In this document: piece by piece, positions 6,294 to 16,771 of the stretch | Position numbering within the stretch: the stretch's first letter is position 1 | Layout of the letters: the number at the start of each line of letters is the position of its first letter | Assembly (NCBI GenBank): GCA_012515785.1 | Contig: JAAYXR010000077.1 | Location: 1 to 35,919, forward strand | Origin: Acholeplasmataceae bacterium | GTDB lineage: Bacteria; Bacillota_I; Bacilli_A; Acholeplasmatales; Acholeplasmataceae | DNA length: 35,919 nucleotides | Reading direction: 5' to 3' | Program-made: the position numbers and the translations under genes | Notes under the pieces: model-generated | What the model was told of the DNA's origin: nothing | Seen by the model: the letters and a program-made list of their open reading frames with translations, nothing else | The model's database searches: none

Positions 6294-7781
6294 ATGAAAA
6301 AATTATTTATTGCTTTAATTTTGTTAATGCTTCCGTTTGCTTTAATTGGCTGTAATGGGAAGAATGGTAATAATGGAGATGATGATAATAAACCTCCAAT
6401 TAAAAAAGATGATGTCACGATTACATATGCAGCATGGAACTTAGCAACACCACAAGAATACAATATTGAACGTCGAATGATTAATGCGTTTATGGTTGAA
6501 AATCCTGGTGTTACGGTCGAGGTTATTGAAAGACCAAAAGTTGTTGATGAAGAAGGAAATGAAAAAGACGTAGCTTGGGATGAGTTCTTTGCAACAAGAG
6601 CGTCAGTTAATGAAATGCCTGACGTATTCCAAGTTAACCAAGTGACTAAAGTAGTTAGCCAAGGATGGGTTGAAGATGTTACTGAATTAGCTGAAGCTGA
6701 TGAAGATTTCATGAATGTTCCAGAAAACATTAGAAATACTTGCTACTTAGGTGGAAAAGCATTTTCATTACCACAAGCAGTATTCTATTTTGGTTATTTC
6801 ATTAACAGAACTGCAATTAATGAAACTGGTAGCGGAGCAATTATTCCAAAATATGGTATTACATACCAAGATTTAATGGCTGCTGCTAAGAAGAACTCTA
6901 AACCAGCAGTTTTAGGTGGCGACGCCATTAATGGTATCCAAGGAGTTAATAACATTTATGAATGGTTACCAGCTCAAATTGATCCAACTCTTGGATGGTA
7001 CACCTATAACGATACAGGATATCATTTAGATAGTGATGCTTTTAGAATTGCGATGACTGAAAACCAAAAATTCTTTGGCCCTAATAAAAATGAGTATGCG
7101 AGTTATGTTTTTGAAACTCAAGAAAATCGAGAAGACTTATATGGAACCGGCGATGCGTTTGCCAATGGTAAACAATCAATTCGTTGGGGAGGTTCATTTA
7201 ATATTAGAGGTTGGGTTGGTGGAACTACTAATCCAGAACACGGTTTATATGGACACGACATCGACTTTATTGGAACACCATCATGGGAAGTAAACGGAGT
7301 TAAGACTCACCGAATTCCAGTAGTAATGGATTATATTGGTGTTGGAAAAGGAACTAAACATAAAGAAATCGCCTTTAAATTTGCTAAATGGATGGGCTAT
7401 GGTGCTGATGGATTTAGAAAACGTATTGAAATTGCAACTAATAACCCTGAGGCTGGAGCGATTAACTTTGCCCCAGTAGTAAGAGATCAAGAATTATTAG
7501 ATGCATACTTTGCCCTATATCCAACAATGACTGAATATCGTAAGATTGTTGAGACACACCAAGATTTCATTATTGAATCACTACATAAGATTGTTCCAGG
7601 ATATACCAATAGTAGATGGTCAGGTCAATATGATGCTGAAAATACTATTGATAATGCTTTAATTAAAATTAGAAACGGAGAGCTGGCATTAGCTGATGCC
7701 CTAGCTGCAGGATTAAATAGAAGAGTTAACGAGGAATGGGATTTAGCTAAACAAGAGCTAGATAGAATACTAAACGGATAG
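6294..7781 (+). CDS. Sugar ABC transporter solute-binding lipoprotein
   Basis: A 495-aa family 1 extracellular solute-binding protein. The signal MKKLFIALILLMLPFALIGC has a lipobox ending at Cys20, followed by a Gly/Asn/Asp-rich tether. The fold markers are VTITYAAWNLATPQEYNIERRMI, a domain entry motif VNEMPDVFQV and the late helix IALADAL. The start at 6294 is chosen over the upstream in-frame ATG at 6222 because 6222 is the promoter itself, and AGGTGG (6282-6287) fits 6294. It is the first gene of the P1 operon. By context it captures sophoro-oligosaccharides, as the beta-1,2-gluco-oligosaccharide-binding protein of Listeria innocua does; the substrate is inferred. Confidence 0.88.
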   Translation: MKKLFIALILLMLPFALIGCNGKNGNNGDDDNKPPIKKDDVTITYAAWNLATPQEYNIERRMINAFMVENPGVTVEVIERPKVVDEEGNEKDVAWDEFFATRASVNEMPDVFQVNQVTKVVSQGWVEDVTELAEADEDFMNVPENIRNTCYLGGKAFSLPQAVFYFGYFINRTAINETGSGAIIPKYGITYQDLMAAAKKNSKPAVLGGDAINGIQGVNNIYEWLPAQIDPTLGWYTYNDTGYHLDSDAFRIAMTENQKFFGPNKNEYASYVFETQENREDLYGTGDAFANGKQSIRWGGSFNIRGWVGGTTNPEHGLYGHDIDFIGTPSWEVNGVKTHRIPVVMDYIGVGKGTKHKEIAFKFAKWMGYGADGFRKRIEIATNNPEAGAINFAPVVRDQELLDAYFALYPTMTEYRKIVETHQDFIIESLHKIVPGYTNSRWSGQYDAENTIDNALIKIRNGELALADALAAGLNRRVNEEWDLAKQELDRILNG

Positions 7782-7799
7782 GTCAAGCTGAGGTTTTCT

Positions 7800-10730
7800 A
7801 TGAAAAAGATTTGGTTGGTTGTATATTTAACATTAATTTCGGGTTTGATTTTTTTATCGAGCCCTCATCTTAATGCCAAAAATACCGCAACTCAATCTGA
7901 AAGCCTTGGTTTAGAAGAAACTACCGAATTATCTTATTTTGATGTTGAGCCTAAATGGCGAAAAGAAGGATTAAGAGACGATAACGCTCTTAATTTAGAA
8001 ATTTCGCCTTTAGGCTTTTTTGAACCTAAAGTAATTTATGCTGATGAAGAAAAGGGTGACGTTTTAAAAGTCGATGAACTTTCTTCTAAAGTTGAATTTA
8101 ATGTTGATGTTCCTAAAGCTGGACTATATACATTAAATTTTGAATATAAGGCAATTACTGAATCGGTTAGAAATATTGAAGTATCAATTGTAGTTAATGA
8201 TATCTCACTTTATAAAGAAAGTAAATCAATCATTATTCCAACTTTTTATGATAATTCAAAAGAAATTATTCAAGATCGTTACGGAAATGATATTATGCCA
8301 GTTTCCAATAGATATGAAACATGGACTAATTTTACCTTAAAAGATACACAAAGATTAGTTGAAGATGTTTTACTATTTAAGTTAAATAGGGGAATTAATA
8401 AAATTTCAATTATAAGACAAAACGGAGATTTCTTATTATCTAAGGTAACAGTTAAAAATAAAAAAATATTACCAACATATAAACAATATTTACCAAATAA
8501 TGACGCGTTAAATATTGAAAAAGGGTTTATTAAAACTTTAGAAGCGGAGCAACCACTATATAGAAACTCATTATCGATTAGATATGGTACTGATAGAGAG
8601 AAAAATGTGACTCCGTTTGCTCTTCAAAAACAACGATTAAATATCGTTGATGGTGGTAACTTTCAAACTGGTGGGCAAGCTTTATATTATGATGTTAAAG
8701 TGGAAAAGGCTGGATATTACTATATCACTTTAAAAACGAAACAACTCCAAAACTTCCAAACTAGTTTTAGAAGAATTACGATTAATGGTGAAGTACCATT
8801 TGAAGAAGCGAATTTAATTCCATTTAAAAATCATAAGAAATGGGTTAACTCGACGATTGGAAAAGACGGAGTTGACTATTTATTCTATTTAAAAGAAGGG
8901 AAAAATAGAATTGGAATTGAAGTTAACGTTTCTCCGTTTGCGAAAATCCATCAAAACTTAAATAAAGTTATGATTGGGGTTAACGATATTAGTTTAGATC
9001 TTAAAAAGTTAGCTGGTAGTACTACTGATAAAAATAGAGAATGGGATATTTTAAGTTATCTTCCAAATGTTGTTGATGAACTTCAGTACTATTATGATTT
9101 GTTAGTTGAGTCGGAAAGATTATATCAAGAGATTAACGGTTCAACTAAGGTTAATGAAACTATCTCAGCAATTAAACAAAGTTATGAAACTTTAGAAAAA
9201 CTAATTAAAAAACCTAATACATTACCAAAAAATATTGATAAATTGTCAACTGATTCCAATTCAGTTACCGCTAAAATGGGTTTAGTTATTCCGTTAATTG
9301 TTAGATCACCATTATCAATTGATAAAATATACGTTCATGGGAATACTAAATTGCCAAGACCAAATGCCAACGCGTTTGAGTCTATGTGGTTAGGAATTAA
9401 AAGATTTTTCTTATCATTTTTCAATAATGAATATAAACCAACTAAAAATAGTGAAGTTTTAGAAGTGTGGGTTAACCGTTCACGTCAGTACGTGAACGTG
9501 ATGCAAGAAATGGCTGATGCCACATTTACTAGAGAAACAGGAATTAAAGTTAATATTTCACTAATGCCTGATGAAGGCAAATTAATTATGGCGGTCTCAG
9601 CTGGTTCACAACCAGATGTCGCCTTAGGGGTCTCAGGATGGAGACCATATGATTACGCTTTAAGAAATGCAGTTGCGGATTTAAAACAATTTTCGAACTT
9701 TAAAGAAGTTTCAAAAAGATTTAATGAAGGCGCATTTTTACAATTAATTTATGAAGACGGAGTGTATGCACTTCCGGAAACTCAAAACTTTAATCTATTA
9801 TTTTACCGTGAAGATATTATGAATAAATTAAACATCGAAATTCCTGATACTTGGGATGATGTTTTATCAATTCTTCCGGAGCTTCAACGATATGGATTAA
9901 ATTTCTTCGCTCCATTATCAACTACTGGAGCTTTTAAGGGGTTCGTTCAAACGATGCCGTTTATTAAACAGCATCAAGGTAAAATTCACTCTGATGATGC
10001 TTTAAGGACGACCATTGATTCAGAAGAAGTCATTAAAGCGATGACTTTGATGACCGATTTATATACTATATACTCCCTACCGCTAGAAGTCGGCTCATTT
10101 TATAACAGTTTTAGATATGGTGATATTCCAATTGGAATTGGTGATTTTGGAATGTATGTTAGACTTTTACACGCGGCTCCAGAAATTGCTGGACTTTGGA
10201 AAATTGCCAAATTACCAGGAGTCCTCCGTTCTGATGGGGTAGTGGACAGGTCGTATGACGGGGCTTCCACTAGTGGAGTAATTTTTGAAAAGTCAAAGAA
10301 AAAAGAAGATGCTTGGAAGTTTTTAGATTGGTGGACTAGAGATGATACTCAGTTAAACTATGCCAATAACTTAATTAACTCAATGGGTCCAGAATATATG
10401 TGGAATACATCTAATGTGAACGCATTTAAAGATATGGCATGGGATGAACTTGATAAACAAGTCTTCTTAGACCAATGGCAATGGGTTAATGATACTGAAA
10501 AAACACCAGCATCATATATGATTGAACGCGAGCTGTCGAATGCTTGGAACCGAGTCGTTTTTGACGGAATTAATGTTAGAACGGCAATTGAGGATGCGAC
10601 AGTTACCATAAATAAAGAAATTACTAGGAAAATGAAAGAGTTTGGCTATCTTGATAAAAATGGTAATCACATAAAGACCTACAAGATACCTACCAAAGAT
10701 AGGTTAGGAGAGATTTTATGGGATGAATGA
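7800..10730 (+). CDS. Solute-binding protein fused to two N-terminal carbohydrate-binding-like domains
   Basis: A 976-aa secreted protein, about twice the usual length of a solute-binding protein. It has a signal peptide (1-26, no lipobox). Two beta-sandwich domains resemble CBM6/CBM35-type modules: about 97-220 ([11 protein letters not shown]) and about 290-400 ([23 protein letters not shown]). A helical segment follows (about 425-470), then a complete family 1 solute-binding domain (about 552-945, with [32 protein letters not shown] and [15 protein letters not shown]). Retention at the surface is unexplained: there is no lipid anchor, but a hydrophobic [14 protein letters not shown] patch lies at about 528-541. 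The stop overlaps the following permease start by eight bases, so it is most likely the binding protein for permeases 10723/11690. Confidence 0.85.
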   Translation: MKKIWLVVYLTLISGLIFLSSPHLNAKNTATQSESLGLEETTELSYFDVEPKWRKEGLRDDNALNLEISPLGFFEPKVIYADEEKGDVLKVDELSSKVEFNVDVPKAGLYTLNFEYKAITESVRNIEVSIVVNDISLYKESKSIIIPTFYDNSKEIIQDRYGNDIMPVSNRYETWTNFTLKDTQRLVEDVLLFKLNRGINKISIIRQNGDFLLSKVTVKNKKILPTYKQYLPNNDALNIEKGFIKTLEAEQPLYRNSLSIRYGTDREKNVTPFALQKQRLNIVDGGNFQTGGQALYYDVKVEKAGYYYITLKTKQLQNFQTSFRRITINGEVPFEEANLIPFKNHKKWVNSTIGKDGVDYLFYLKEGKNRIGIEVNVSPFAKIHQNLNKVMIGVNDISLDLKKLAGSTTDKNREWDILSYLPNVVDELQYYYDLLVESERLYQEINGSTKVNETISAIKQSYETLEKLIKKPNTLPKNIDKLSTDSNSVTAKMGLVIPLIVRSPLSIDKIYVHGNTKLPRPNANAFESMWLGIKRFFLSFFNNEYKPTKNSEVLEVWVNRSRQYVNVMQEMADATFTRETGIKVNISLMPDEGKLIMAVSAGSQPDVALGVSGWRPYDYALRNAVADLKQFSNFKEVSKRFNEGAFLQLIYEDGVYALPETQNFNLLFYREDIMNKLNIEIPDTWDDVLSILPELQRYGLNFFAPLSTTGAFKGFVQTMPFIKQHQGKIHSDDALRTTIDSEEVIKAMTLMTDLYTIYSLPLEVGSFYNSFRYGDIPIGIGDFGMYVRLLHAAPEIAGLWKIAKLPGVLRSDGVVDRSYDGASTSGVIFEKSKKKEDAWKFLDWWTRDDTQLNYANNLINSMGPEYMWNTSNVNAFKDMAWDELDKQVFLDQWQWVNDTEKTPASYMIERELSNAWNRVVFDGINVRTAIEDATVTINKEITRKMKEFGYLDKNGNHIKTYKIPTKDRLGEILWDE

Positions 10731-11685
10731 CGTAAAGAAAACATCAAAGGTTAAAACCTTCTTTCAAAAAATTAAATTAAGATTTAAAAAGATTGGTGAT
10801 AAGCACGGCGAAGGATTACTTGGAACTACCTTCATCGCTCCTTACGGACTAGCCTTTTTAGTTTTTATCGTTATTCCGGTATTTATGGGAATCTTTTTGT
10901 CATTTACTACCTTTAATTTAATTGAGTCACCGCGATTTAGTGGTTTAAATAACTATGTTAACTTACTAACTGTTGATGAGAAGTTTATGCAAAAAGTTGT
11001 CCCAAATACGATTGTATTTGCCTTCTTTACCGGTCCAGTTGGTTATGCCCTTTCGTTTTTCTTAGCTTGGCTTTTAGCTCAAGTGCCAAGAAGATCAAGA
11101 ACGGTTTTAGCCTTAGCTATTTATTCACCATCAATGACCGCAGGAGTCGCGATGAGTGTGATGTGGAAAATTATCTTTTCTGGTGATAGATCAGGTTATA
11201 TGAATTCAGTTTTACTTAAAATGGGGTTAATCTCCCAACCAATTCAGTGGTTAACTAACCCAACATATTTAATGCCAATTATGATTGTCGTAACGATTTG
11301 GGGTAGTATGGGAATTGGTTTTTTAGCGATGCTAGCGGGAATTTTAAATGTTAACCCAGAATTATATGAAGCCGCCTATGTTGATGGTATGAAAAGTAAG
11401 TTCCAAGAAATTATTTATATTACGATTCCTTCAATGAAGCCACAAATGTTATTTGGTGCCGTCATGAGTATTGTTGGAACTTTCAATGCCGGAGCGATTG
11501 GGGTCTTACTCTCAGGAACCAACCCAACGCCACAAGATGCCGGACAATTAATTGTCACTCATATTGATGATTATGGTTTTAATCGGTTTGAAATGGGATA
11601 TGCGGCCGCAATTTCGGTTGTTTTATTAATTATGGTTTTATTAATGGGCCGAATTGCGAGAAGATTATTTACAGAAAGGGATTAA
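10723..11685 (+). CDS. Sugar ABC transporter permease (MalF/UgpA type)
   Basis: A 320-aa inner-membrane permease with a basic cytoplasmic N-terminus (1-33) and about six membrane segments beginning near residue 40. It has the EAA loop [20 protein letters not shown] (about 215-234) ending in IPSMKP, which docks the ATPase. Family: binding-protein-dependent transport permease of the CUT1 sugar class. It overlaps the CBM-fused binding protein by eight bases and is followed by its partner permease four bases downstream. No ATP-binding subunit is encoded in the window, so a shared MsmK/UgpC-type ATPase elsewhere is expected. Confidence 0.92.
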   Translation: MNDVKKTSKVKTFFQKIKLRFKKIGDKHGEGLLGTTFIAPYGLAFLVFIVIPVFMGIFLSFTTFNLIESPRFSGLNNYVNLLTVDEKFMQKVVPNTIVFAFFTGPVGYALSFFLAWLLAQVPRRSRTVLALAIYSPSMTAGVAMSVMWKIIFSGDRSGYMNSVLLKMGLISQPIQWLTNPTYLMPIMIVVTIWGSMGIGFLAMLAGILNVNPELYEAAYVDGMKSKFQEIIYITIPSMKPQMLFGAVMSIVGTFNAGAIGVLLSGTNPTPQDAGQLIVTHIDDYGFNRFEMGYAAAISVVLLIMVLLMGRIARRLFTERD

Positions 11686-11689
11686 GATT

Positions 11690-12562
11690 ATGGCAAGTTT
11701 TAGCGGAACCAAAATAAATCCATCTAAATTACATATATCGCAATGGAAGTTTTTCATTATCTTAATTCCAGTTGCCATTTTTATGGTGCTTCCAATTGTC
11801 TATATTATTAATCATGCCTTCAAACCAGTTGAAGAACTTTTCTTATGGCCACCACGATTTGTCGTGAAAAATCCAACAGTTTCTAACTTCGTTGAGTTAT
11901 TTGCCCAAACTTCACGAACTGGGGTGCCGATGAGTAGATACTTATTTAATAGTATCGTAATTACTTTAACGTTAGTAGTAGTCTCAATTATTCTTTCATC
12001 AATTGCGGGCTATGCATTATCTAAGTTAAAGTTTAAACTCAAAAAACCATTATTATTCTTAAACAATATTGCGTTAATGTTTGTGGGATCAAGTGTTGTC
12101 ATCCCGCGTTATTTAGTAATTGAAAAGTTAGGATTAATTAACAACTTTTTTGTCTATATTTTACCAGCAATTGCAATGCCAGTTGGGTTATTTTTAATTA
12201 AACAATTTATTGACCAAATTCCTGATGAATTAATTGATGCCGCCAAAGTTGATGGCGCTTCTGATTTCAGGATTTACTGGTCAATTGTCTTACCTTTAAT
12301 TAGACCGGCGATTGCAACTATTGCGATTGTGGCCTTCCAAGCTGCTTGGAATGATTCATCAATTGCCTCAACTTATATTGATGATGAATCACTTAAAAAT
12401 TTTGCCTTTTATATGACAACCTTAACCGGAGCTACTAGCGTTGTTTCTGGTCAAGGAATGGCGGCGGCAGCATCGCTCATTATGTTTATTCCTAACTTAG
12501 TTATCTTTATCTTCTTACAACGTAATGTGATGAATACAATGTCACATTCAGGAATTAAGTAG
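11690..12562 (+). CDS. Sugar ABC transporter permease (MalG/UgpE type)
   Basis: A 290-aa permease partnering the preceding gene. Membrane segments start at about 21-41, and the EAA loop LIDAAKVDGASDFRIYWSIV lies at about 181-200, ending in LPLIRP. ATG 11690 follows AAAGGG. An upstream in-frame start at 11654 lies inside the previous gene, has no ribosome site and would add residues absent from the family. It is a CUT1-class subunit for oligosaccharide import. The next gene starts nine bases after the stop, which is tight operon spacing. Confidence 0.92.
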   Translation: MASFSGTKINPSKLHISQWKFFIILIPVAIFMVLPIVYIINHAFKPVEELFLWPPRFVVKNPTVSNFVELFAQTSRTGVPMSRYLFNSIVITLTLVVVSIILSSIAGYALSKLKFKLKKPLLFLNNIALMFVGSSVVIPRYLVIEKLGLINNFFVYILPAIAMPVGLFLIKQFIDQIPDELIDAAKVDGASDFRIYWSIVLPLIRPAIATIAIVAFQAAWNDSSIASTYIDDESLKNFAFYMTTLTGATSVVSGQGMAAAASLIMFIPNLVIFIFLQRNVMNTMSHSGIK

Positions 12563-12570
12563 GTGATATT

Positions 12571-14562
12571 ATGAAGAAAATACTATTAACTTTATTATCA
12601 CTAATCTTAATTGTCGTTTTAATTCCTAATCTCAAAGTATCAGCAGATTCACAAACCTCTGCCCCTTACGATACTTATACAACTGGTCCAAATGGAAGAA
12701 TTATTAAAACGCAAACAGCGTATGAACCAGCCGGAGCAATTAAAATTGGACTTCGCAGTCCCGAAGATCTTTATTTAAAAGATGATATTATTTACATTGC
12801 CGATACCGGCAACAAAAGAATTTTAAAGTACCACTTAGATGGTACTACTGAAGTAATTGTAACTAATTTATCGGAACCTACCGGAGTTCATGTTGACGAA
12901 GAAGATTATATTTATGTCGCTGATAAAGGAGCAAGAGCGGTAGTTAAGTTTGATAAATTCGGTAATAAAGTCAAAACCTTTGAAAAACCAACGGAATTAA
13001 TCTTTGGAACCTCTCCTTACATCCCACTTAAGATAGTAACCGGACCAAAAGGGTTACTATACGTAGTGGGAGAGGGGTCCACAGCAGGTTTAATTCAACT
13101 CTCTTACAATGGCGAGTTTCAAGGATTTTTTGCCGCTAATGAAACAAGAATGAGTTTCGTTCAAAAAGTAGCTAACTTCTTTAAAGTTTCATCAGCGAGT
13201 AATATTCCAGTATCACCATCAAATGTAGCAATTGATGAAAAAGGTTCGATTTATACCGTTAGTAACACTTTTAAAGATAAAACTAAAAAGTTTAATATTG
13301 CTTCTGAAACAATTTTAAAAATTAATTCGGATTTAGTACCAAATTCAATTCATATTAACGAATTTAATAATATTTATGTCTTAACGAATGAAGGTTATAT
13401 TAATGAATATGACCAATATGGTAATATCATTTTCGGTTTTGGTGGTTTAGATACCGGAACGAAACGTTTAGGTTTATTTGTCACTCCAGTTGATATTACC
13501 ACTGACTCTAATCATAATATTTATGTTTTAGATAAAGGGTTAAATGAAATTCAAATTTTCCAACGTAGCGAGTTTACCGCTTTAGTTCATGAAGGATTAA
13601 AAAACAATAAAGATGGTATTTATGATATTAAGCAGTGGGAAGAAGTTTTAAGGATGAACTCGATTTTCTCGGTGGCAAATAGCGCCATCGCTAGAGCGGA
13701 ATACCGGAACCAAAATTATCGTGAAGCGTTAGAATATTATAAGATTGCCACTGACAAAGTTGGCTACAGTGAAGCGTATTGGCAATTAAGATATGATTTT
13801 ATGCAACGCCATATGTTAACGATTTTAATTGTCTTTATCGTTTTATATGTTTTAGTTGCCTCAGTTAAATTTGCTGATCGAAAATGGGGCACTTTCTATT
13901 TTGTTCATGACTTTACTAAAAAAGTTAAATCAAAGAGAAGTGTTAGTGAGTTTTTATTACTATTTAAGATGTTTAGACACCCAATTGATACCGTTCATGA
14001 TGTAAAAAGATATCAAAAATCAAGTAAGAAAACCGCAACAATTATCTATGTGTTATTTGTTGTGGTAATGATTTTATCAAGATATTTAGAATCATTTATC
14101 TTTAGCACGGTTAATTTTGAAAGATTTAATGTCTTTAAAGATGCCTTGATTTTATTTGGGATTGTCTTTTTATTCGTGATTTCTAACTATTTAATTAGTA
14201 GTCTTCAAAATGGTGAGGGTTGGTTAAAAGATGTCTATATTGCGACTAGCTACACGCTAGCCCCAATTATCGTCTTTATGCCGTTTATCACTTTAATGTC
14301 ACATGCCTTAACTTTAAACGAGATGTTTATTTATCAGGCGGCTAATTATATTATCTATGGTTGGGTTTTACTTAACTTAATTATTATGATTAAAGAGGTT
14401 CATAATTATACGATACCTCAATTAATTGGAAATATTTTATTAACTATCTTTACGATGATTATTATTGTAGTGATTGTGGCTTTAATTATCATTTTAGGGA
14501 ATCAACTTTATGAATACGTAAGCGGCATCATAAAAGAGGTGATACAGAGTGTATACATTTAA
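12571..14562 (+). CDS. NHL beta-propeller / YIP1-domain membrane protein
   Basis: A 663-aa protein with a signal peptide (cut near Ala25) and an outside-facing NHL-repeat propeller (about 50-335). Repeats include DDIIYIADTGNKRILKYHLDG, EDYIYVADKGARAVVKFDKFG and HNIYVLDKGLNEIQIFQ. A TPR-like helical stretch (about 365-400, YREALEYYKIATDK) and one membrane segment (414-432) precede a C-terminal YIP1-like domain of five membrane segments (about 487-643). The biochemical role of this architecture is unknown to me. Its place between a binding protein/permease set and DUF5696 argues for an envelope scaffold or sensor of the glucan system. The last 14 bases overlap the next gene. Confidence 0.82.
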   Translation: MKKILLTLLSLILIVVLIPNLKVSADSQTSAPYDTYTTGPNGRIIKTQTAYEPAGAIKIGLRSPEDLYLKDDIIYIADTGNKRILKYHLDGTTEVIVTNLSEPTGVHVDEEDYIYVADKGARAVVKFDKFGNKVKTFEKPTELIFGTSPYIPLKIVTGPKGLLYVVGEGSTAGLIQLSYNGEFQGFFAANETRMSFVQKVANFFKVSSASNIPVSPSNVAIDEKGSIYTVSNTFKDKTKKFNIASETILKINSDLVPNSIHINEFNNIYVLTNEGYINEYDQYGNIIFGFGGLDTGTKRLGLFVTPVDITTDSNHNIYVLDKGLNEIQIFQRSEFTALVHEGLKNNKDGIYDIKQWEEVLRMNSIFSVANSAIARAEYRNQNYREALEYYKIATDKVGYSEAYWQLRYDFMQRHMLTILIVFIVLYVLVASVKFADRKWGTFYFVHDFTKKVKSKRSVSEFLLLFKMFRHPIDTVHDVKRYQKSSKKTATIIYVLFVVVMILSRYLESFIFSTVNFERFNVFKDALILFGIVFLFVISNYLISSLQNGEGWLKDVYIATSYTLAPIIVFMPFITLMSHALTLNEMFIYQAANYIIYGWVLLNLIIMIKEVHNYTIPQLIGNILLTIFTMIIIVVIVALIIILGNQLYEYVSGIIKEVIQSVYI

Positions 14563-16771
14563 ACGAATTGTCTTACTAGTAATAGTTGCGGCAACAGCGA
14601 TTCTTTCTAGTAATGTTAAACCTAAATATGATGTTGTTACTGAGTCAGTTAATGTGGCACCGCAATATAGTTCTTTAATTTCTAATCGGTATACGCAAAA
14701 AGAAGAAGATTTAAGAATTGCGAAAAATGATTATATTGATTTAATTGATTATCAAAGACTAGGTGCAGTTAATAATTTAGAACTTTATGTTAAACAAGAT
14801 GATTTATCATTTAGAGTTGTTAATCTTGATACGGGTTATATTTGGGGAAGTAATTTTAATTTTGATTATTTAGATGAAACTTCACCACTACATGATCCAG
14901 GGGATCTTGGAGCTAATGAAGGGTGGAAGCGAATCTTTAATTCACCAGCTTCAGTTAGTTATTATCATAAAACTAATCTTCGTGAAGAGTATTTATATAC
15001 TAACGCCTTATCAAGAAAAACATTTGTTAATATTACGACAACTAATAGAGTTGGCTTCCGTGCTAAAACTTCATTCTTTTTATCAAAAGTTAAATTTGAT
15101 TATGAAGTCTATTTAGACAAAGAAGGACTTCACTTTGAAGTCCCATTTGATTTGATTGAAGAAGGAGAAACTTTCAAATTAGCTAGTATTAAACTCTATC
15201 CATTCTTTGGCGCCGCTAAACGGAACCGGATTCCTGGTTATGTCTTTGTTCCGGACGGAATGGGGGCGTTAATTCGCTTTGATGATGAATACGATAAAGG
15301 TGTTTATACTAAACGGTTTTATGGTCCTGATTACGGAATTTATTTAAAATCAGATGAAGAATATTTAACCCTAAATACTTATGGGGTGGTCCACGGAGTT
15401 AATCAAAACGGGTTTTTATCAGTGATTGATAGTGGGGCTTCACATGCTATTTTAAGCCACTATCCATCACAAATAACGACCGATTTTAATCATACATACG
15501 TTTCATATGAATATCGGAAAGATTATGTTCAATATTTAAACAAATCAAAAACAAGTAGTGTAATTTTAGTTCAAGAAAATAAAAATAAATATGATATCAA
15601 ACAATCATTTTATTTCTTATCAGGAGATAAGGCTAACTATGTTGGTATGGCTAATAAGTATAAAGATAATTTGATTAAAGAAGGCGTTTTAGAAAAAACA
15701 AATCATAATGAAATACCAATTCATTTTGACGTCTTAATGAGTGAATCTAAAAAAGCTTTTATTGGTAGGAAAATCATTTCAATGACTACCATTAATGAAC
15801 TTGATGAAATAATTTCAAGATTAAATAGCAATCAAGTTAAAAATATTACTCTTACCTTACGTGGCTGGCAAAAAGGCGGATATTCACTAACCGCCCCAAG
15901 ATATAACAGTGTTGAAGCCCGAATTGGTGGACAAAGAGACTTAACAAAATTTAATGAAAATCATCAAAATGTTTATTTAGAAGCCGATTATTTTAAGGTC
16001 AGTAGTTACGGCACTAATTATCATAAAGCTGATGTTGGCCAATCAATTGGTCAACAATTACTTGAAGAAAATGCCGGTAGATCATATTTTTTAAGACCTG
16101 ATGTGAGTATCAAAAAATATGAAAGTCATTTAGAAAAAATGGCTCGGTATTCAGATGGCATTCATCTGTCTTCAACTAACTATTTATATAGTGAGTTTTC
16201 AAGTAATCGTAATCGTGAAGAGCAAATTGAAACGATGAAAGAATTTTTATCAAAAGCCAATCAGACATCAGTTTCAAAGCCATTCGCTTATTTATTAGGA
16301 GCTAATCGAATTACTGATGTCGCGCTTTATTCATCGCAACAAAAAAGATTTAGTGATACCGTTCCATTTTTAGCGATTGTCTTAAGTGGATATAAAGATG
16401 TTTTTGGTAGAAACGCTAACTTCTTTGCTAATACGACCAATGAATTACTAAGATTAGTTGATTATCATATTTATCCGTCATTTTATATTACTAATGAATC
16501 AAGTTATTATTTACTAAATACTGGAAGCGAAAATATATATACTTCAAGATATTTAGATTGGGAAGAAGAAATTAAACGTCAATATGATTTTGTTAATGAA
16601 GCGTTAAAACATGTTGCAAATGAGCGTATAGTTTCAAGAACTGTTTTAGATGCTGGTTTTGTAAAAGTTAGTTATGCTAACGGAGTAAGTATTTATATAA
16701 ATTATTCAGGGACTATGAAAGTTGACGGGGCAGTTAGTGTCCAACCTAGTAGTTATCAGGTGATCTTATGA
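14549..16771 (+). CDS. DUF5696-like secreted protein, possible uncharacterised glycosidase
   Basis: A 740-aa protein with a short basic N-terminus and hydrophobic signal/anchor (5-22). The early part (about 50-370) is beta-rich (LELYVKQDDLSFRVVNLDTG, GYVFVPDGMGALIRFDDEY). The middle (about 390-640) alternates strands and helices like a TIM barrel: ITLTLRGWQKGGYS, then VYLEADYFKVSSYG near 476. The end (about 700-740, VKVSYANGVSIYINYSG...YQVIL) looks like the C-terminal beta domain of glycosidases. I recognise it as DUF5696-like from memory. No catalytic pair can be assigned. GTG start with AGAGGT eight bases upstream, overlapping the NHL/YIP1 gene; its stop overlaps the next permease as ATGA. 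The two proteins probably work together. Confidence 0.72.
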   Translation: MYTFKRIVLLVIVAATAILSSNVKPKYDVVTESVNVAPQYSSLISNRYTQKEEDLRIAKNDYIDLIDYQRLGAVNNLELYVKQDDLSFRVVNLDTGYIWGSNFNFDYLDETSPLHDPGDLGANEGWKRIFNSPASVSYYHKTNLREEYLYTNALSRKTFVNITTTNRVGFRAKTSFFLSKVKFDYEVYLDKEGLHFEVPFDLIEEGETFKLASIKLYPFFGAAKRNRIPGYVFVPDGMGALIRFDDEYDKGVYTKRFYGPDYGIYLKSDEEYLTLNTYGVVHGVNQNGFLSVIDSGASHAILSHYPSQITTDFNHTYVSYEYRKDYVQYLNKSKTSSVILVQENKNKYDIKQSFYFLSGDKANYVGMANKYKDNLIKEGVLEKTNHNEIPIHFDVLMSESKKAFIGRKIISMTTINELDEIISRLNSNQVKNITLTLRGWQKGGYSLTAPRYNSVEARIGGQRDLTKFNENHQNVYLEADYFKVSSYGTNYHKADVGQSIGQQLLEENAGRSYFLRPDVSIKKYESHLEKMARYSDGIHLSSTNYLYSEFSSNRNREEQIETMKEFLSKANQTSVSKPFAYLLGANRITDVALYSSQQKRFSDTVPFLAIVLSGYKDVFGRNANFFANTTNELLRLVDYHIYPSFYITNESSYYLLNTGSENIYTSRYLDWEEEIKRQYDFVNEALKHVANERIVSRTVLDAGFVKVSYANGVSIYINYSGTMKVDGAVSVQPSSYQVIL

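Noticed and set aside
6188-6730. 180-aa minus-strand open frame over the first binding-protein gene
   Set aside because: Antisense shadow: it covers promoter P1 and the lipoprotein signal region, has no ribosome site, and its low-complexity Ser/Thr-rich product resembles no family.
7075-7293. 72-aa plus-strand frame inside the first binding-protein gene
   Set aside because: Alternative-frame shadow of a gene with a clear family signature; no ribosome site.
13455-13470. ACGAAACGTTTAGG inside the NHL/YIP1 gene as an operator
   Set aside because: Symmetry is only partial and the bases are explained by coding for TKRLG; no promoter context.
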